Of a DNA stretch of 64,000 bases, positions 1 to 8,977 are shown piece after piece; within the stretch, counting starts at the first letter, position 1; every line of letters begins with the position of its first letter. Made by a program: the position numbers and the translations under genes. Origin of the DNA: Paraburkholderia monticola. GTDB taxonomy: Bacteria; Pseudomonadota; Gammaproteobacteria; Burkholderiales; Burkholderiaceae. Location of the stretch: contig NZ_LRBG01000011.1 in assembly GCF_001580545.1 (NCBI RefSeq), forward strand, positions 62,001 through 126,000, read 5' to 3'. A model generated the notes under the pieces. The model saw nothing but the letters and a program-made list of their open reading frames with translations. It did not search any database and was not told the DNA's origin.

Positions 1-308
1 TGCGCACCGCGCGCGCGAAGGGCGTGCCGGAGCGGCTCGTGATCCTCAAGCACTGCCTGCGCAACGCGCTGATCCCCGTCGTCACGATGATGGGCCTGCA
101 GTTCGGTTTTCTGCTCGGCGGCTCGATCGTCGTCGAGGTGGTGTTCAACTGGCCGGGCCTGGGCCGTTTGCTCGTCGATGCGGTGGCGATGCGCGACTAT
201 CCGATCATCCAGGCCCTGGTGCTGTTGTTCTCGCTCGAATTCGTCATCATCAATCTGATCGTCGACATGATGTACGCGGTGATCAACCCGACCATCCGTT
301 TCAAGTGA
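1..308 (+). CDS. Dipeptide/oligopeptide ABC transporter permease, DppB/GsiC-like (5' truncated by window edge)
   Basis: Reading frame 3 is open from the first base to a TGA at 306-308, so only about 102 C-terminal residues are visible. They contain the permease EAA loop (RTARAKG...[14 protein letters not shown]) followed by hydrophobic segments and the [10 protein letters not shown] motif typical of the DppB family. The protein sits in the inner membrane and would pair with the DppC-like permease that starts 7 bp downstream. The substrate-binding protein and ATPase genes must lie outside the window or elsewhere. The ATG at 24 is internal, not the start. Confidence 0.9.
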   Translation, partial: RTARAKGVPERLVILKHCLRNALIPVVTMMGLQFGFLLGGSIVVEVVFNWPGLGRLLVDAVAMRDYPIIQALVLLFSLEFVIINLIVDMMYAVINPTIRFK

Positions 309-315
309 GGCCCGC

Positions 316-1221
316 ATGAGCACCACTGCCACCGGGCCGAATGAGGCCAATCCCGCTGCCGCCGAACGCGCGATCCGTACGCCGTGGAACGAGTTCTGGC
401 GCAAGTTCCGCAAGCAGCATGTCGCGATGGCCGCCGGCGTGTTCGTGCTGCTCCTGATCGTGGTCGCGATCATCGCGCCGCATATCGTGCCGTACGACCC
501 CGAGAATTTCTTCGACTACGATGCGCTGAACGCGGGGCCGTCGGCCGCGCACTGGTTCGGCGTCGATTCGCTGGGCCGCGATATCTTCAGCCGCATCCTC
601 GCCGGTTCGCGGATTTCGCTGGAGGCGGGCTTTCTTTCGGTGGCGATCGGCGCGCTGATCGGCACGTTCTTCGGACTGCTTGCCGGCTACTACGAGGGCT
701 GGTGGGATCGCATCACGATGCGCGTCGCCGACGTGCTGTTCGCGTTCCCCGGCATCTTGCTCGCGATCGGCGTGGTCGCGATTCTCGGCAACGGCATGAT
801 CAACGTGATCTGCGCGGTCGCGATCTTCAGCATTCCGGCATTCGCGCGGCTCGTGCGCGGCAATACGCTGATGCTCAAGCAGCTCACCTATATCGAGGCG
901 GCGCGCAGCATCGGCGCATCGGACTGGACGATCATCGTGCGGCATATTCTGCCGGGCACGATTTCCTCGGTCATCGTGTACCTGACGATGCGCATCGGCA
1001 CCTCGATCATCACGGCGGCGAGCCTGTCGTTTCTCGGCCTCGGCGCGCAGCCGCCGACGCCCGAGTGGGGCGCGATGCTCAACGAAGCCCGCGCCGACAT
1101 GGTGACCGCGCCGCACATCGCGCTGTTTCCGAGTCTCGCGATCTTTCTGACGGTGCTTGCGTTCAACCTGCTCGGCGACGGTCTGCGCGATGCGCTCGAT
1201 CCGAAGCTGGACCGGCCGTGA
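316..1221 (+). CDS. Dipeptide/oligopeptide ABC transporter permease, DppC-like
   Basis: A 301-residue inner-membrane permease. A short cytoplasmic N-terminus leads to a first membrane helix at about residues 36-57 ([18 protein letters not shown]), then the DppC signature [15 protein letters not shown] and the EAA loop ([22 protein letters not shown]) that contacts the ATPase. Length matches the family. It lies 7 bp behind the DppB-like gene. Its TGA overlaps a GTG of the following peptidase frame, so the cluster is probably one transcript. Substrate cannot be read from the permeases alone; the two peptidases downstream suggest small peptides, possibly containing D-residues. Confidence 0.95.
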   Translation: MSTTATGPNEANPAAAERAIRTPWNEFWRKFRKQHVAMAAGVFVLLLIVVAIIAPHIVPYDPENFFDYDALNAGPSAAHWFGVDSLGRDIFSRILAGSRISLEAGFLSVAIGALIGTFFGLLAGYYEGWWDRITMRVADVLFAFPGILLAIGVVAILGNGMINVICAVAIFSIPAFARLVRGNTLMLKQLTYIEAARSIGASDWTIIVRHILPGTISSVIVYLTMRIGTSIITAASLSFLGLGAQPPTPEWGAMLNEARADMVTAPHIALFPSLAIFLTVLAFNLLGDGLRDALDPKLDRP

Positions 1222-1229
1222 GTTCGACC

Positions 1230-2345
1230 ATGGGCATGAGTCACTATTCAGGCGAGCAGGCGCCGCATATCGGCACCTTGCCGGCTGGTCCGCTCGGCAC
1301 GATCGCGGATGTGGACGGTGTCAGCGTCGGGCACTGCACGCTCGCTGAAGGCGCGCACCAGACCGGCGTGACCGTGATCCGGCCGCATCGCGGCGATCCG
1401 TTCGTCGACAAGGTCCCGGCCGCCGCGTCGGTGATCAATGGCTTCGGCAAGAGCATTGGGCTCGTGCAGCTCGACGAACTCGGCACGCTCGAGACGCCGA
1501 TCGCGCTGACCAACACGTTCGGCGTCGGCGCGCTCGTAGAGGCGCAGATTCGTGCGGCGATTCGCGCGAATCCGCGCATCGGCCGAGAATGGTCGACGGT
1601 CAATCCGCTCGTGTTCGAATGCAACGACGGCTATCTGAACGATATTCAGGCGCTCGCCATCACCGGACAGCATTTCGACGAAGCATTCGATGCCGCGAGT
1701 AGCGATGTCGCGGGCGGTGCGGTCGGCGCGGGGCGCGGCATGTCGTGCTTCGATCTGAAGGGCGGGATCGGCACGGCGTCGCGCGTCGTGAATACGGCGG
1801 GGCATGACTACACCGTCGGCGCGCTGGTGCTCGCGAACTTCGGCCGTCTGCCGATGCTGACGATCGACGGCACGCCGCTCGGCCGCACGCTAGCGGCGCG
1901 CGCGGCGCAGGCCGAGGCGGCCGATGCAGCGGCTCGCGCCGACGCCAATGCAAGCGCCGGCAAACCCGAGCAAGGCTCGATCATCATGATCGTCGCGACC
2001 GATGCGCCGCTCGACGCGCGTCAGCTGAAACGCTTGTCGCTGCGTGCGGCGGCCGGTCTCGCGCGCACGGGCTCGGTGTACGGCCACGGCAGTGGCGATA
2101 TCGCGCTGGCGTTTTCGACCGCCTACACGGTGCCGCATGGCGCGGACTTCGTCGCGCTGCCGCCGCTCGTCGCCGATCACGGTCTGGACCCGCTGTTTCG
2201 CGCCTGCGCCGACAGCGTCGAGCAGGCGATCCTCGATGCGTTGTGGAGCGCCGAATCCGTCACCGGCCGTGACGGCCATCGGCGCCTGTCGCTGCGCGAC
2301 GCGGTGCCGGACCTTGCCGAACTGCTAAGGAACCCTGCTCGATGA
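1230..2345 (+). CDS. P1 family peptidase, DmpA-like (L-aminopeptidase/D-Ala-esterase)
   Basis: An N-terminal-nucleophile hydrolase of the DmpA/S58 family. These enzymes self-cleave before a serine that becomes the catalytic N-terminus of the beta subunit. The Gly-Ser junction is visible in EQGSIIMIVATDAPL. Counting from the ATG at 1230 the serine is residue 250, the numbering I recall for Ochrobactrum DmpA, which is why I chose this start. A GTG at 1218 overlapping the permease stop and an ATG at 1236 are alternatives; no start has a strong ribosome site. The protein is 371 residues. Its stop overlaps the start of the M55 peptidase gene (ATGA). It probably releases N-terminal residues from imported peptides in the cytoplasm. 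Confidence 0.92.
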   Translation: MGMSHYSGEQAPHIGTLPAGPLGTIADVDGVSVGHCTLAEGAHQTGVTVIRPHRGDPFVDKVPAAASVINGFGKSIGLVQLDELGTLETPIALTNTFGVGALVEAQIRAAIRANPRIGREWSTVNPLVFECNDGYLNDIQALAITGQHFDEAFDAASSDVAGGAVGAGRGMSCFDLKGGIGTASRVVNTAGHDYTVGALVLANFGRLPMLTIDGTPLGRTLAARAAQAEAADAAARADANASAGKPEQGSIIMIVATDAPLDARQLKRLSLRAAAGLARTGSVYGHGSGDIALAFSTAYTVPHGADFVALPPLVADHGLDPLFRACADSVEQAILDALWSAESVTGRDGHRRLSLRDAVPDLAELLRNPAR

Positions 2346-3175
2346 AAGTCCTGATCTCCACCGACATCGAAGGCATCGCCGGTGTCTTCCATGCCGAGCA
2401 AACGCGCGCGGGCAACGGCGAATACGAAGCCGCGCGCCGCTGGATGACGCTCGAAGCCAACGCCGCCATCGAAGGCGCGTTCGCGGGCGGTGCGAGCGAC
2501 GTATGGGTCAACGATTCGCACGGCGGCTTTCGCAACCTGCTGCCCGATCTGCTCGATCCGCGCGCCCAGCTCGTGCTGGGCAAGCCGCGCACGCTCGGCA
2601 TGATGGCCGGGCTCGAATACGGCGCGTCGCTCGTCTTCATGATCGGCTATCACGCGAAGGCGCAAACGCGCGGCATCCTCGCGCACACGGTCAACAGTTT
2701 CGCGTTCGCGCGCGTCGCGTTCAACGGTGTCGAGCTGGGTGAAGCGGGGCTGTACGGCGCGCTCGCCGAAGAATACGGCGCGCGGGTCGCGCTTTTATCG
2801 GGCGACGATGTATTCGCCGAGGAAACCGCGCCGCGTTTTCCGGGCGCGCGCTTCGTCGTCACCAAGACGGCGACCGGCCAGGCGAGCGGCGTCACGCTCT
2901 CGCCCGCGAGCGTGCGCGAGGCGCTACAAGCGGCCGCGCGCGACGTGGTCCATCAGCATGTCGAAGCGGGCCGTGCGCCGGCCGCGACGCGCGCGCAGCC
3001 GCGAGCGGTCGACTGCGAACTGCGGGTGCAAACGAGCGGGCTCGCCGATCTGTTCTGCCAATGGCCGACGCTCACGCGCATCGATGGCGTGACGCTGCGC
3101 TTTAGCGCCGCGTCGGCCGAGCATGCGGTGCGGATGCTGAACTGCCTGTCGGCGATGTCGTTCATGTTGCGCTGA
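2342..3175 (+). CDS. M55 family metallopeptidase, DppA-like D-aminopeptidase
   Basis: A 277-residue protein opening with MKVLISTDIEG, the hallmark of M55 zinc D-aminopeptidases. Metal ligands of Bacillus subtilis DppA line up by position: Asp8, Glu10, His60 (NDSHGG) and His104 (IGYHAK); His115, implicated in catalysis there, is also kept. A further Glu lies near residues 131-134. The family removes N-terminal D-Ala or D-amino acids from peptides. The gene overlaps the upstream P1 peptidase by 4 bp and closes the transporter operon, which supports a role in using peptides, perhaps from cell-wall turnover. Substrate is inferred from family. Confidence 0.93.
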   Translation: MKVLISTDIEGIAGVFHAEQTRAGNGEYEAARRWMTLEANAAIEGAFAGGASDVWVNDSHGGFRNLLPDLLDPRAQLVLGKPRTLGMMAGLEYGASLVFMIGYHAKAQTRGILAHTVNSFAFARVAFNGVELGEAGLYGALAEEYGARVALLSGDDVFAEETAPRFPGARFVVTKTATGQASGVTLSPASVREALQAAARDVVHQHVEAGRAPAATRAQPRAVDCELRVQTSGLADLFCQWPTLTRIDGVTLRFSAASAEHAVRMLNCLSAMSFMLR

Positions 3176-3190
3176 AGCGCCTTACGTCGA

Positions 3191-3218
3191 GCCGCTGGCA
3201 ACAGATTGCCGCAGCGGC
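3191..3218. terminator. Possible hairpin between convergent genes
   Basis: GCCGCTG and CAGCGGC arms with an inner GCAA/TTGC pairing and a 2-nt bulge form a stem between the M55 peptidase stop and the convergent hydrolase stop. The T-tract is very short on either strand, so function as an intrinsic terminator is uncertain. Confidence 0.35.
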
Positions 3219-4151
3219 TTACTGCTGCTGCCGGCTCAACTCGCGCGCCGCGTGATCGATCGCTTCCGCCACCGCGCCGGCGTGCGACACCGGCGCGAGA
3301 TGGCTCGACGCGATCGGCACCACCTTCGCGCCGATTCGCGCGGCGATCGCTTTCTGCAGATCGGGCGACACCGCGCGGTCTTTCGTCGTCACCACGTACC
3401 ACGACGGTTTGTCTTTCCAGCCGACCTGATCGACCGGTTCGGCGAATGCACTCGCGGCGATCGGCACCTGGGCGGCGGCGAGCACGCGGGCCACGATCTC
3501 GGGCACGTCGGCGGCGAGGTCGGCGTGATAGCGCGCACGGTCGACCCACAGAAAGCCGTTCGCGTCCTTACTGAGGGCCGTGTCGGCCGGCATTGGCCCG
3601 TTTCCCTTCATTGCATCCATCGCCGATTCGTGCAGTTGCGGCGCGAGCGCGGCGACATAGACGAGACCGGCGACGTTCGGCGCATTCGCGGCGACCTCGG
3701 TGATCACGACGCCGCCCCACGAATGCCCGACCAGCAGCACCGGACCGTTCTCGCGCGCGAGCACGCGGCGGGTCGCGGCGACATCGTCGGCGAGCGAGGT
3801 CAGCGGGTTCTGCACCGAACTGACGTGATAACCCTTCTGTTGCAGCTTCGCGACCACGCCGTTCCAGCTCGATCCGTCGACGAACGCGCCATGCACGAGC
3901 ACGATATTGCGCACCGGCCCGCCGGGCATGGCGGCAGGTGACGGATTGGGCGCAGCGGCGGTGGGCGCCGGCGCTGGCTGGCCGGTTGCCTGCGAGGCGG
4001 AGTCGCCGGCCGGTTGCTGGACGGTGGGCGCTTCGGCCGGCGCCGGTTGCATGGGGGGCGCGGCAGGCGCCGTTTGCGCCAGCGCGGACGTGCTCACGCC
4101 CGCGAAACAGAGGCACAACACGGCGGCGCGCAACTGACGATGGGGCAACAT
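3219..4151 (-). CDS. Secreted alpha/beta hydrolase
   Basis: A 310-residue protein. The start at 4151 is chosen because a signal peptide begins there (MLPHRQLRAAVLCLCFAG...ALAQ) and GGGAGC lies just upstream; the frame stays open further upstream without such support. After the signal comes a Pro/Ala/Gln-rich linker to about residue 78, then an alpha/beta-hydrolase fold with VHGAFVDGSSW, the nucleophile elbow GHSWGG (Ser144) and a C-terminal SHLAPVSHAG carrying the likely catalytic His. This resembles the salicylate-esterase/EstC-like group. Probably periplasmic; the linker may tether or space the domain. Substrate unknown. Convergent with the peptide operon. Confidence 0.88.
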   Translation of the reverse strand: MLPHRQLRAAVLCLCFAGVSTSALAQTAPAAPPMQPAPAEAPTVQQPAGDSASQATGQPAPAPTAAAPNPSPAAMPGGPVRNIVLVHGAFVDGSSWNGVVAKLQQKGYHVSSVQNPLTSLADDVAATRRVLARENGPVLLVGHSWGGVVITEVAANAPNVAGLVYVAALAPQLHESAMDAMKGNGPMPADTALSKDANGFLWVDRARYHADLAADVPEIVARVLAAAQVPIAASAFAEPVDQVGWKDKPSWYVVTTKDRAVSPDLQKAIAARIGAKVVPIASSHLAPVSHAGAVAEAIDHAARELSRQQQ

Positions 4152-4394
4152 GTTGAAGCTCCCGGGCTGAGAGTGGACTTCGGCAACATACCCAGGCGCG
4201 ATTCTCATGACAATCACAATCCGCGGAGTTAAGTGCGGCGCAGAACGAACGCGGCGGGTCCGCATGTCAGAGGAATATCGGCCGGGGTAAAATTATGGGT
4301 TTTGCCGGGCCGGACCTTGCCGTCCGCCCGACTGATTCGCCAGGGTGCCGCCAAGGCGCTGCCTTGCGCGGCGATCTCCACACAGCAGGGCGTC

Positions 4395-5780
4395 ATGAAT
4401 AGTGCACAGCAGCAAGAGGGCCTGAAGCGCGGGCTCAAGAATCGCCACATCCAGTTGATCGCGCTGGGCGGCGCGATCGGCACGGGGCTTTTTCTCGGCT
4501 CCGCCAGCGTTCTGCAGGCCGCCGGTCCGTCGATGATCCTCGGCTACGCGATCGGCGGCGTGATCGCGTTCATGATCATGCGCCAGCTCGGCGAGATGGT
4601 CGCGCAGGAGCCGGTCGCCGGCTCGTTCAGCCACTTCGCCTACAAGTACTGGGGCGACTTTCCGGGCTTCCTGTCGGGCTGGAACTATTGGGTGCTGTAT
4701 GTGCTCGTCAGCATGGCCGAGTTGACCGCGGTCGGCACCTACGTGCATTTCTGGTGGCCGGGCGTGCCGACCTGGCTGTCGGCGCTGGTGTGCTTCGCGC
4801 TCATCAACGCGATCAATCTCACCAACGTGAAGGCCTACGGCGAAACCGAGTTCTGGTTCGCGATCATCAAGGTCGTGGCGGTGATCGGCATGATCGTGTT
4901 CGGCGGCTATCTGCTGATTAGCGGTCATGGCGGCCCGCAGGCGTCGGTCGCGAACCTGTGGAGCCACGGCGGCTTTTTCCCGCACGGCTTTCACGGGCTC
5001 TTCATGATGCTCGCCGTGATCATGTTCTCGTTCGGCGGGCTGGAGCTGATCGGCATCACGGCCGCCGAAGCCGCGGAACCGCAGAAAAGCATTCCGAAGG
5101 CGGTGAATCAGGTGATCCTGCGGATTCTGATTTTCTATATCTGCTCGCTCGCGGTGCTGCTCTCGCTCTATCCGTGGAACGAGGTGGCGGCGGGCGGCAG
5201 CCCGTTCGTGATGATCTTCTCGCAGATCGGCTCGACACTGACCGCCAACGTGCTGAACGTGGTGGTGCTGACGGCGGCGCTGTCGGTCTACAACAGCGGC
5301 GTCTACGCGAATAGCCGCATGCTGTACGGTCTCGCCGAGCAGGGCAACGCGCCGCGCGCGCTGCTGAAGGTCGACCGGCGCGGCGTGCCGTATCTGGCGA
5401 TCGGCCTGTCGGCGCTCGCGACGTTCGCGTGCGTGATCATCAACTACCTGATCCCGGCCGAAGCGCTCGGCCTGCTGATGTCGCTCGTGGTCGCCGCACT
5501 GGTGCTGAACTGGGCGCTGATCAGCCTCACGCATCTGAAGTCGCGCAAGGCGATGGTGGCCGCGGGCGAAACGCTGGTGTTCCGCTCGTTCTGGTTCCCG
5601 GTCAGCAACTGGATCTGCCTCGCGTTCATGGCGCTGATCCTCGTGATCCTGGCGCTGACGCCGGGCTTGTCGGTCTCGGTGTGGCTGGTGCCGGCGTGGC
5701 TCGTGCTGATGTGGGTCGGCTACGTGATCAAGCGCCGGCGCGAGCTGGCGCGCGCTGGCGTCGGGGCCGTGAGCCGATAA
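4395..5780 (+). CDS. APC-family amino-acid permease (ProY/AroP type)
   Basis: A 461-residue, about 12-helix inner-membrane transporter. The N-terminus NRHIQLIALGGAIGTGLFLG is the conserved first-helix motif of the proton-coupled amino-acid permeases (ProY, AroP, GabP, LysP). The QLGEMVAQEPVAGSF stretch and the central FSFGGLELIGITAAEA segment also fit. The start at 4395 is chosen over upstream in-frame codons because family members begin about there; AGGGCG precedes it. The sequence is closest in feel to proline/neutral amino-acid permeases, but specificity is not proven. It appears monocistronic. Confidence 0.93.
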   Translation: MNSAQQQEGLKRGLKNRHIQLIALGGAIGTGLFLGSASVLQAAGPSMILGYAIGGVIAFMIMRQLGEMVAQEPVAGSFSHFAYKYWGDFPGFLSGWNYWVLYVLVSMAELTAVGTYVHFWWPGVPTWLSALVCFALINAINLTNVKAYGETEFWFAIIKVVAVIGMIVFGGYLLISGHGGPQASVANLWSHGGFFPHGFHGLFMMLAVIMFSFGGLELIGITAAEAAEPQKSIPKAVNQVILRILIFYICSLAVLLSLYPWNEVAAGGSPFVMIFSQIGSTLTANVLNVVVLTAALSVYNSGVYANSRMLYGLAEQGNAPRALLKVDRRGVPYLAIGLSALATFACVIINYLIPAEALGLLMSLVVAALVLNWALISLTHLKSRKAMVAAGETLVFRSFWFPVSNWICLAFMALILVILALTPGLSVSVWLVPAWLVLMWVGYVIKRRRELARAGVGAVSR

Positions 5781-5790
5781 ACCCTGGCCT

Positions 5791-5827
5791 GCACGCCCGG
5801 CGTTCCCGACATAGGTCGGCCGGGTGT
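5791..5827 (+). terminator. GC-rich hairpin after the permease
   Basis: CACGCCCGGC and GCCGGGTGTG form a stem with one mismatch about 10 bp after the permease stop. No T-run follows, so this is a weak terminator call. Confidence 0.3.
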
Positions 5828-5890
5828 GGGCGAGCGCACAGATCGATTTTTGCGAACCGGTAACCTCTGTCCGATCGACAGAGGATCGCC

Positions 5891-7153
5891 ATGTTCAACG
5901 CAAGCACCGTACGTACCAGGTCGAACCTCAGCGTGGGTGCCGCGCTCCTTCTGCTGATCGCGATCGCCTGCCTCGCGCTGCGCATCCTGCACGTCGTGGC
6001 GAAGTTTCGCGGCCATGCGCCCGACGCCTTCGGCGACTTCAATTTCTACCTGTACGCCTTCAGCGTCGTGCTGCACGACCCGGCACGCCTTTACGACCAC
6101 GATGCGCTGATCGCGTTTCTGCAGGGTATGGGCGCGCGCTCGACGGGCGACGACATCTTCTACGCCTATCCGCCGCAGTTTGCGCTGATGTTCGCGCCGC
6201 TGGCGCAATTGACGCCGCTCGCCGCGAAGATCGTCTGGGTGTCCGTGTCGGTCGTGCTGTTCGCGGTGGGCCTGTACCTCCTCATCAGGATGGCGTACCG
6301 CGGCGGCGAGCGCGGCGTCGGCCTGCTGCTGGTGGCGGTCGCTCTGCTGAGCTTTCCGCTCGTCGAGGATACCTACGACGGCCAATCGAACGAACTACTG
6401 TTCTTCCTGCTGGTTGCGACCTTCGCGCTGGTCGAGCGTGGCAAAGGCTATGCCGCGGGCCTCTTTCTTGGCTTCGCGATGGCGATCAAGCTCACGCCGG
6501 TGGCTGTCGCCGGCTTGCTGTTGCTGCGACGCGAATGGCGCACGTTCGTGATCGCGAGCGTGGTCGCGATTGCGCTGACGTTGATCACCGGCGCTCGCCT
6601 CGGCTTCGATGTGTTGTGGCATTACGTCGTGTCGGACATGCCGCGGCTGAACGGCATGGCGCTCGCCATGAGCGGTGGCGGCGCGCCGATGAACAATGCC
6701 GTGCGGGGCGCGATGCAGACGCTATCGACGACCTTCGGCATGCCGATGTCCGCCGCGCTGCTCTCTATCGCTTCGCACGCGCTGGTGGCGGCGGCCTGCG
6801 CGCTGTCCGCGTATCTGGTGTTCCGCCGCCATCGGGACAACCGCATCGACTACGCGCTCGCCGCGATGACGATGCTCGTCGCCTATCCGATTCTCGAGCC
6901 GATCCATATGGTGCTCGCGTTGATCCCGCTGCTGATCCTGCTGGGCACCGCGTTCGAAGCGCGCGGCGAGCAACTGTCGGCGCTCGCGCCGAGATGGGAG
7001 ATGCTGTTCGCGGCCGTGGTGGTGGTCCTGCTGTTCTTCGCGGCGAAGTTCGTGTCCTATACCGTCGCGGCGCTGATCATCTACGGGCTTTGTGTCGCAA
7101 GGTACTTTCCGCCGGTGGCACTGGGGCGGCAGCAAGCTTATCGGGCTGGATGA
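5891..7153 (+). CDS. GT87-family (DUF2029) polyprenyl-linked glycosyltransferase-like membrane protein
   Basis: A 420-residue polytopic membrane protein. It has many hydrophobic helices and the features of GT-C enzymes of the GT87/DUF2029 group: an N-terminal helix followed by an acidic loop with DFNFYLYAF, a conserved IKLTP segment in the cytoplasmic middle (GFAMAIKLTPVAVAG), and repeated helices to the C-terminus. Family members known from mycobacteria transfer mannose or arabinose from a lipid-linked donor. AGAGGATCGCC in front of ATG 5891 supports the start. It stands alone between a permease and a convergent LysR gene; the acceptor is unknown. Confidence 0.85.
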   Translation: MFNASTVRTRSNLSVGAALLLLIAIACLALRILHVVAKFRGHAPDAFGDFNFYLYAFSVVLHDPARLYDHDALIAFLQGMGARSTGDDIFYAYPPQFALMFAPLAQLTPLAAKIVWVSVSVVLFAVGLYLLIRMAYRGGERGVGLLLVAVALLSFPLVEDTYDGQSNELLFFLLVATFALVERGKGYAAGLFLGFAMAIKLTPVAVAGLLLLRREWRTFVIASVVAIALTLITGARLGFDVLWHYVVSDMPRLNGMALAMSGGGAPMNNAVRGAMQTLSTTFGMPMSAALLSIASHALVAAACALSAYLVFRRHRDNRIDYALAAMTMLVAYPILEPIHMVLALIPLLILLGTAFEARGEQLSALAPRWEMLFAAVVVVLLFFAAKFVSYTVAALIIYGLCVARYFPPVALGRQQAYRAG

Positions 7154-7210
7154 GCGATCGAGGCGCCTGCGCGCATCAGTCGATCCGGCCGGGACAATCA
7201 TTCCGTCTGC

Positions 7211-8101
7211 CTAAACTCGCTGTGGCAGAGCCTTGGCGAAAAACTCCGTCGCGCGGCGCACCCGCGCCGGTACGAAGCGACGTTTCGGCCAGATCAGGCT
7301 GACGTCTCTGACCTCGCGGATAAATTCATCGAGTATCGTGATCACGTCCGGATCACGCAGTTCGTCGGCGAGAGAAACCTTGGCGAACAGGCCGATGCCG
7401 ACGCCGGCCAGCACCCCGGCCCGGATCGTTTCGACACTATTGGACGACAGATTGCCGCGCACGGTTACGCTGAATCGACCTTCGGGTCCGACGAACGGCC
7501 AATTCACCGACTCCACGAGGCCGCCATATAAAAGGCAATTGTGATCGACGAGTTCAGCGGGGGTCTTCGGTATGCCGTGCTGCTCGAAGTAGCGCCGCGA
7601 GCCCACGCATACGAGCGGGGTGCTGGCCACGCGCCGCACCACCGCATCAGGGTCGTTCACTGGGCCCACCCGGATCGCCAGATCGATCCGGTCTTCCACC
7701 ATATCTCGTACGAAGTCCGAAAGAACAAGGTCGACCTGAAGACCGGGGTTCAGTGACAACAGCTCGGGTATCAGCGGAAGCACGTGCAGACGGCCAAACG
7801 TCCCGGACGTGGCGATCCTGATCAGCCCCGAGGGATTGCGCGTACTGCTCGTCAGTTCGCCGTCGACTTCATCCATCTCCTCGACCAGCGGTTTGGTCCG
7901 CTCGTAGTATCGCTGCCCCTGATCCGTCAGCGTCACGCTACGCGTGCTGCGATTGAATAGCCTCACGCCGAGGCGTTTTTCCAGCGCGCCGATGGCCTTG
8001 CTGATGCCGGACTGCGAATCGCCGGTTCTGCGCGCCGCGGCGGAAAAACCGCCTGCTTCGACGACGGCGATGAAAGCGTTCAATTCATGAAACCGATCCA
8101 T
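7211..8101 (-). CDS. LysR-family transcriptional regulator
   Basis: A 296-residue regulator. Residues 1-60 form the winged HTH (AFIAVVEAGGFSAAARRTG...ISKAIGALEKRLGVRLFNRSTRSVTLTDQG); the rest is the periplasmic-binding-like effector domain. ATG 8101 has GGGGAA upstream and starts where LysR proteins normally do. It is divergent from a short-chain dehydrogenase and an ene-reductase, the usual arrangement for a LysR activator of the neighbouring genes. The inducer is probably an electrophile or carbonyl compound handled by those reductases; that part is inference. Confidence 0.93.
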   Translation of the reverse strand: MDRFHELNAFIAVVEAGGFSAAARRTGDSQSGISKAIGALEKRLGVRLFNRSTRSVTLTDQGQRYYERTKPLVEEMDEVDGELTSSTRNPSGLIRIATSGTFGRLHVLPLIPELLSLNPGLQVDLVLSDFVRDMVEDRIDLAIRVGPVNDPDAVVRRVASTPLVCVGSRRYFEQHGIPKTPAELVDHNCLLYGGLVESVNWPFVGPEGRFSVTVRGNLSSNSVETIRAGVLAGVGIGLFAKVSLADELRDPDVITILDEFIREVRDVSLIWPKRRFVPARVRRATEFFAKALPQRV

Positions 8102-8150
8102 TGCGTTCCCCGCGTTTGATCCATTCTTTCCAAGAATAGATCTTATGAGA

Positions 8151-8162
8151 AATCCGCGGATT
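8151..8162. promoter_or_regulatory. Perfect palindrome in LysR/SDR divergent region
   Basis: AATCCGCGGATT is a perfect 12-bp palindrome 60 bp upstream of the SDR start and 50 bp from the LysR start. Position suits an operator for the LysR protein, but there is no direct evidence; the classic T-N11-A form is not clear here. Confidence 0.3.
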
Positions 8163-8221
8163 ATCATTTTCGGCGACCGCAATTAGGATGGTTCTGTCAT
8201 TCACACAGACAGAGGGTTTCA

Positions 8222-8962
8222 ATGTCCACGCTCGCAGGCAAGATTGCTGTCATTAGCGGCGCAACGACCGGTATCGGTTTGGCGATTGCCCGGCGCTTCG
8301 TTTCCGAAGGCGCGCACGTGTTTATTTTCGGCCGTCGGCAAGCACAGCTCGACGCGGCGGCCGAACTGCTCGGACACGACGTCACCGCGATCCGGGCTGA
8401 CGCCGCGGACCTCGCCGACCTTGATCGTGTCGCCGCGGCAGTGCGCGACAAAACGGGGCGCGTCGACATCGTCGTGTCGAACGCGGGCTATACGGAGCAG
8501 GCCTCGATCGACACGCTCACGCCCGAGCATTTCGACAAGGCGTTCAATCTGATGGCGCGCGGCCCCGTGTTCCTCGTGCAGAAGCTGCTGCCGATGATGA
8601 AAGACCGTGGCTCGATCGTGCTGGTGTCGTCGGCCATGCACGTCATGGGCATTCCGGGCCACACCGCGTACGCGGCGACGAAGGCGGCGTTGCGTTCCTA
8701 CGCCCGCACCTGGGCCGCGGAATTCAAGGATCGCGGCATTCGCGTCAACATGCTCAGCCCCGGCGTTACCGACACGCCCATTCTCGACTCGCAGTCGGCG
8801 CCACGCGATGAGCTGATCGACATGTACCAGAGCATGGTGCCGCTCGGTCGGCTAGCCCGCGCCGGGGAGATTGCGAGTGCCGCGCTGTTCCTCGCGTCCG
8901 ACGAGAGTTCGTACGTTACGGGTGCCGATCTGATGGCCGATGGTGGCATTGGGCAAGTCTGA
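8222..8962 (+). CDS. Short-chain dehydrogenase/reductase (SDR)
   Basis: A 246-residue classical SDR. The NAD(P) site is ISGATTGIGLAIARRF (residues 11-26), VSNAG follows at about 85-89, and the catalytic residues Ser136/137, Tyr150 and Lys154 are in VSSAMH...YAATK. The C-terminus ends with the VTGADLMADGGIGQV motif. GAGGG lies 6 bp before the ATG. It is transcribed divergently from a LysR gene and 15 bp ahead of an ene-reductase, so it is likely co-regulated with both. It reduces a ketone or aldehyde, or oxidises an alcohol; the substrate cannot be read. Confidence 0.95.
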   Translation: MSTLAGKIAVISGATTGIGLAIARRFVSEGAHVFIFGRRQAQLDAAAELLGHDVTAIRADAADLADLDRVAAAVRDKTGRVDIVVSNAGYTEQASIDTLTPEHFDKAFNLMARGPVFLVQKLLPMMKDRGSIVLVSSAMHVMGIPGHTAYAATKAALRSYARTWAAEFKDRGIRVNMLSPGVTDTPILDSQSAPRDELIDMYQSMVPLGRLARAGEIASAALFLASDESSYVTGADLMADGGIGQV

Positions 8963-8977
8963 TCGCGGAGACATCGC

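Noticed and set aside
301..1116. Long minus-strand frame opposite the DppC-like gene
   Set aside because: Arg/Asp/His-rich translation typical of the antisense of GC-rich genes; no domain, no ribosome site. The same holds for many antisense frames, for example 4293-5534 and 37599-38708.
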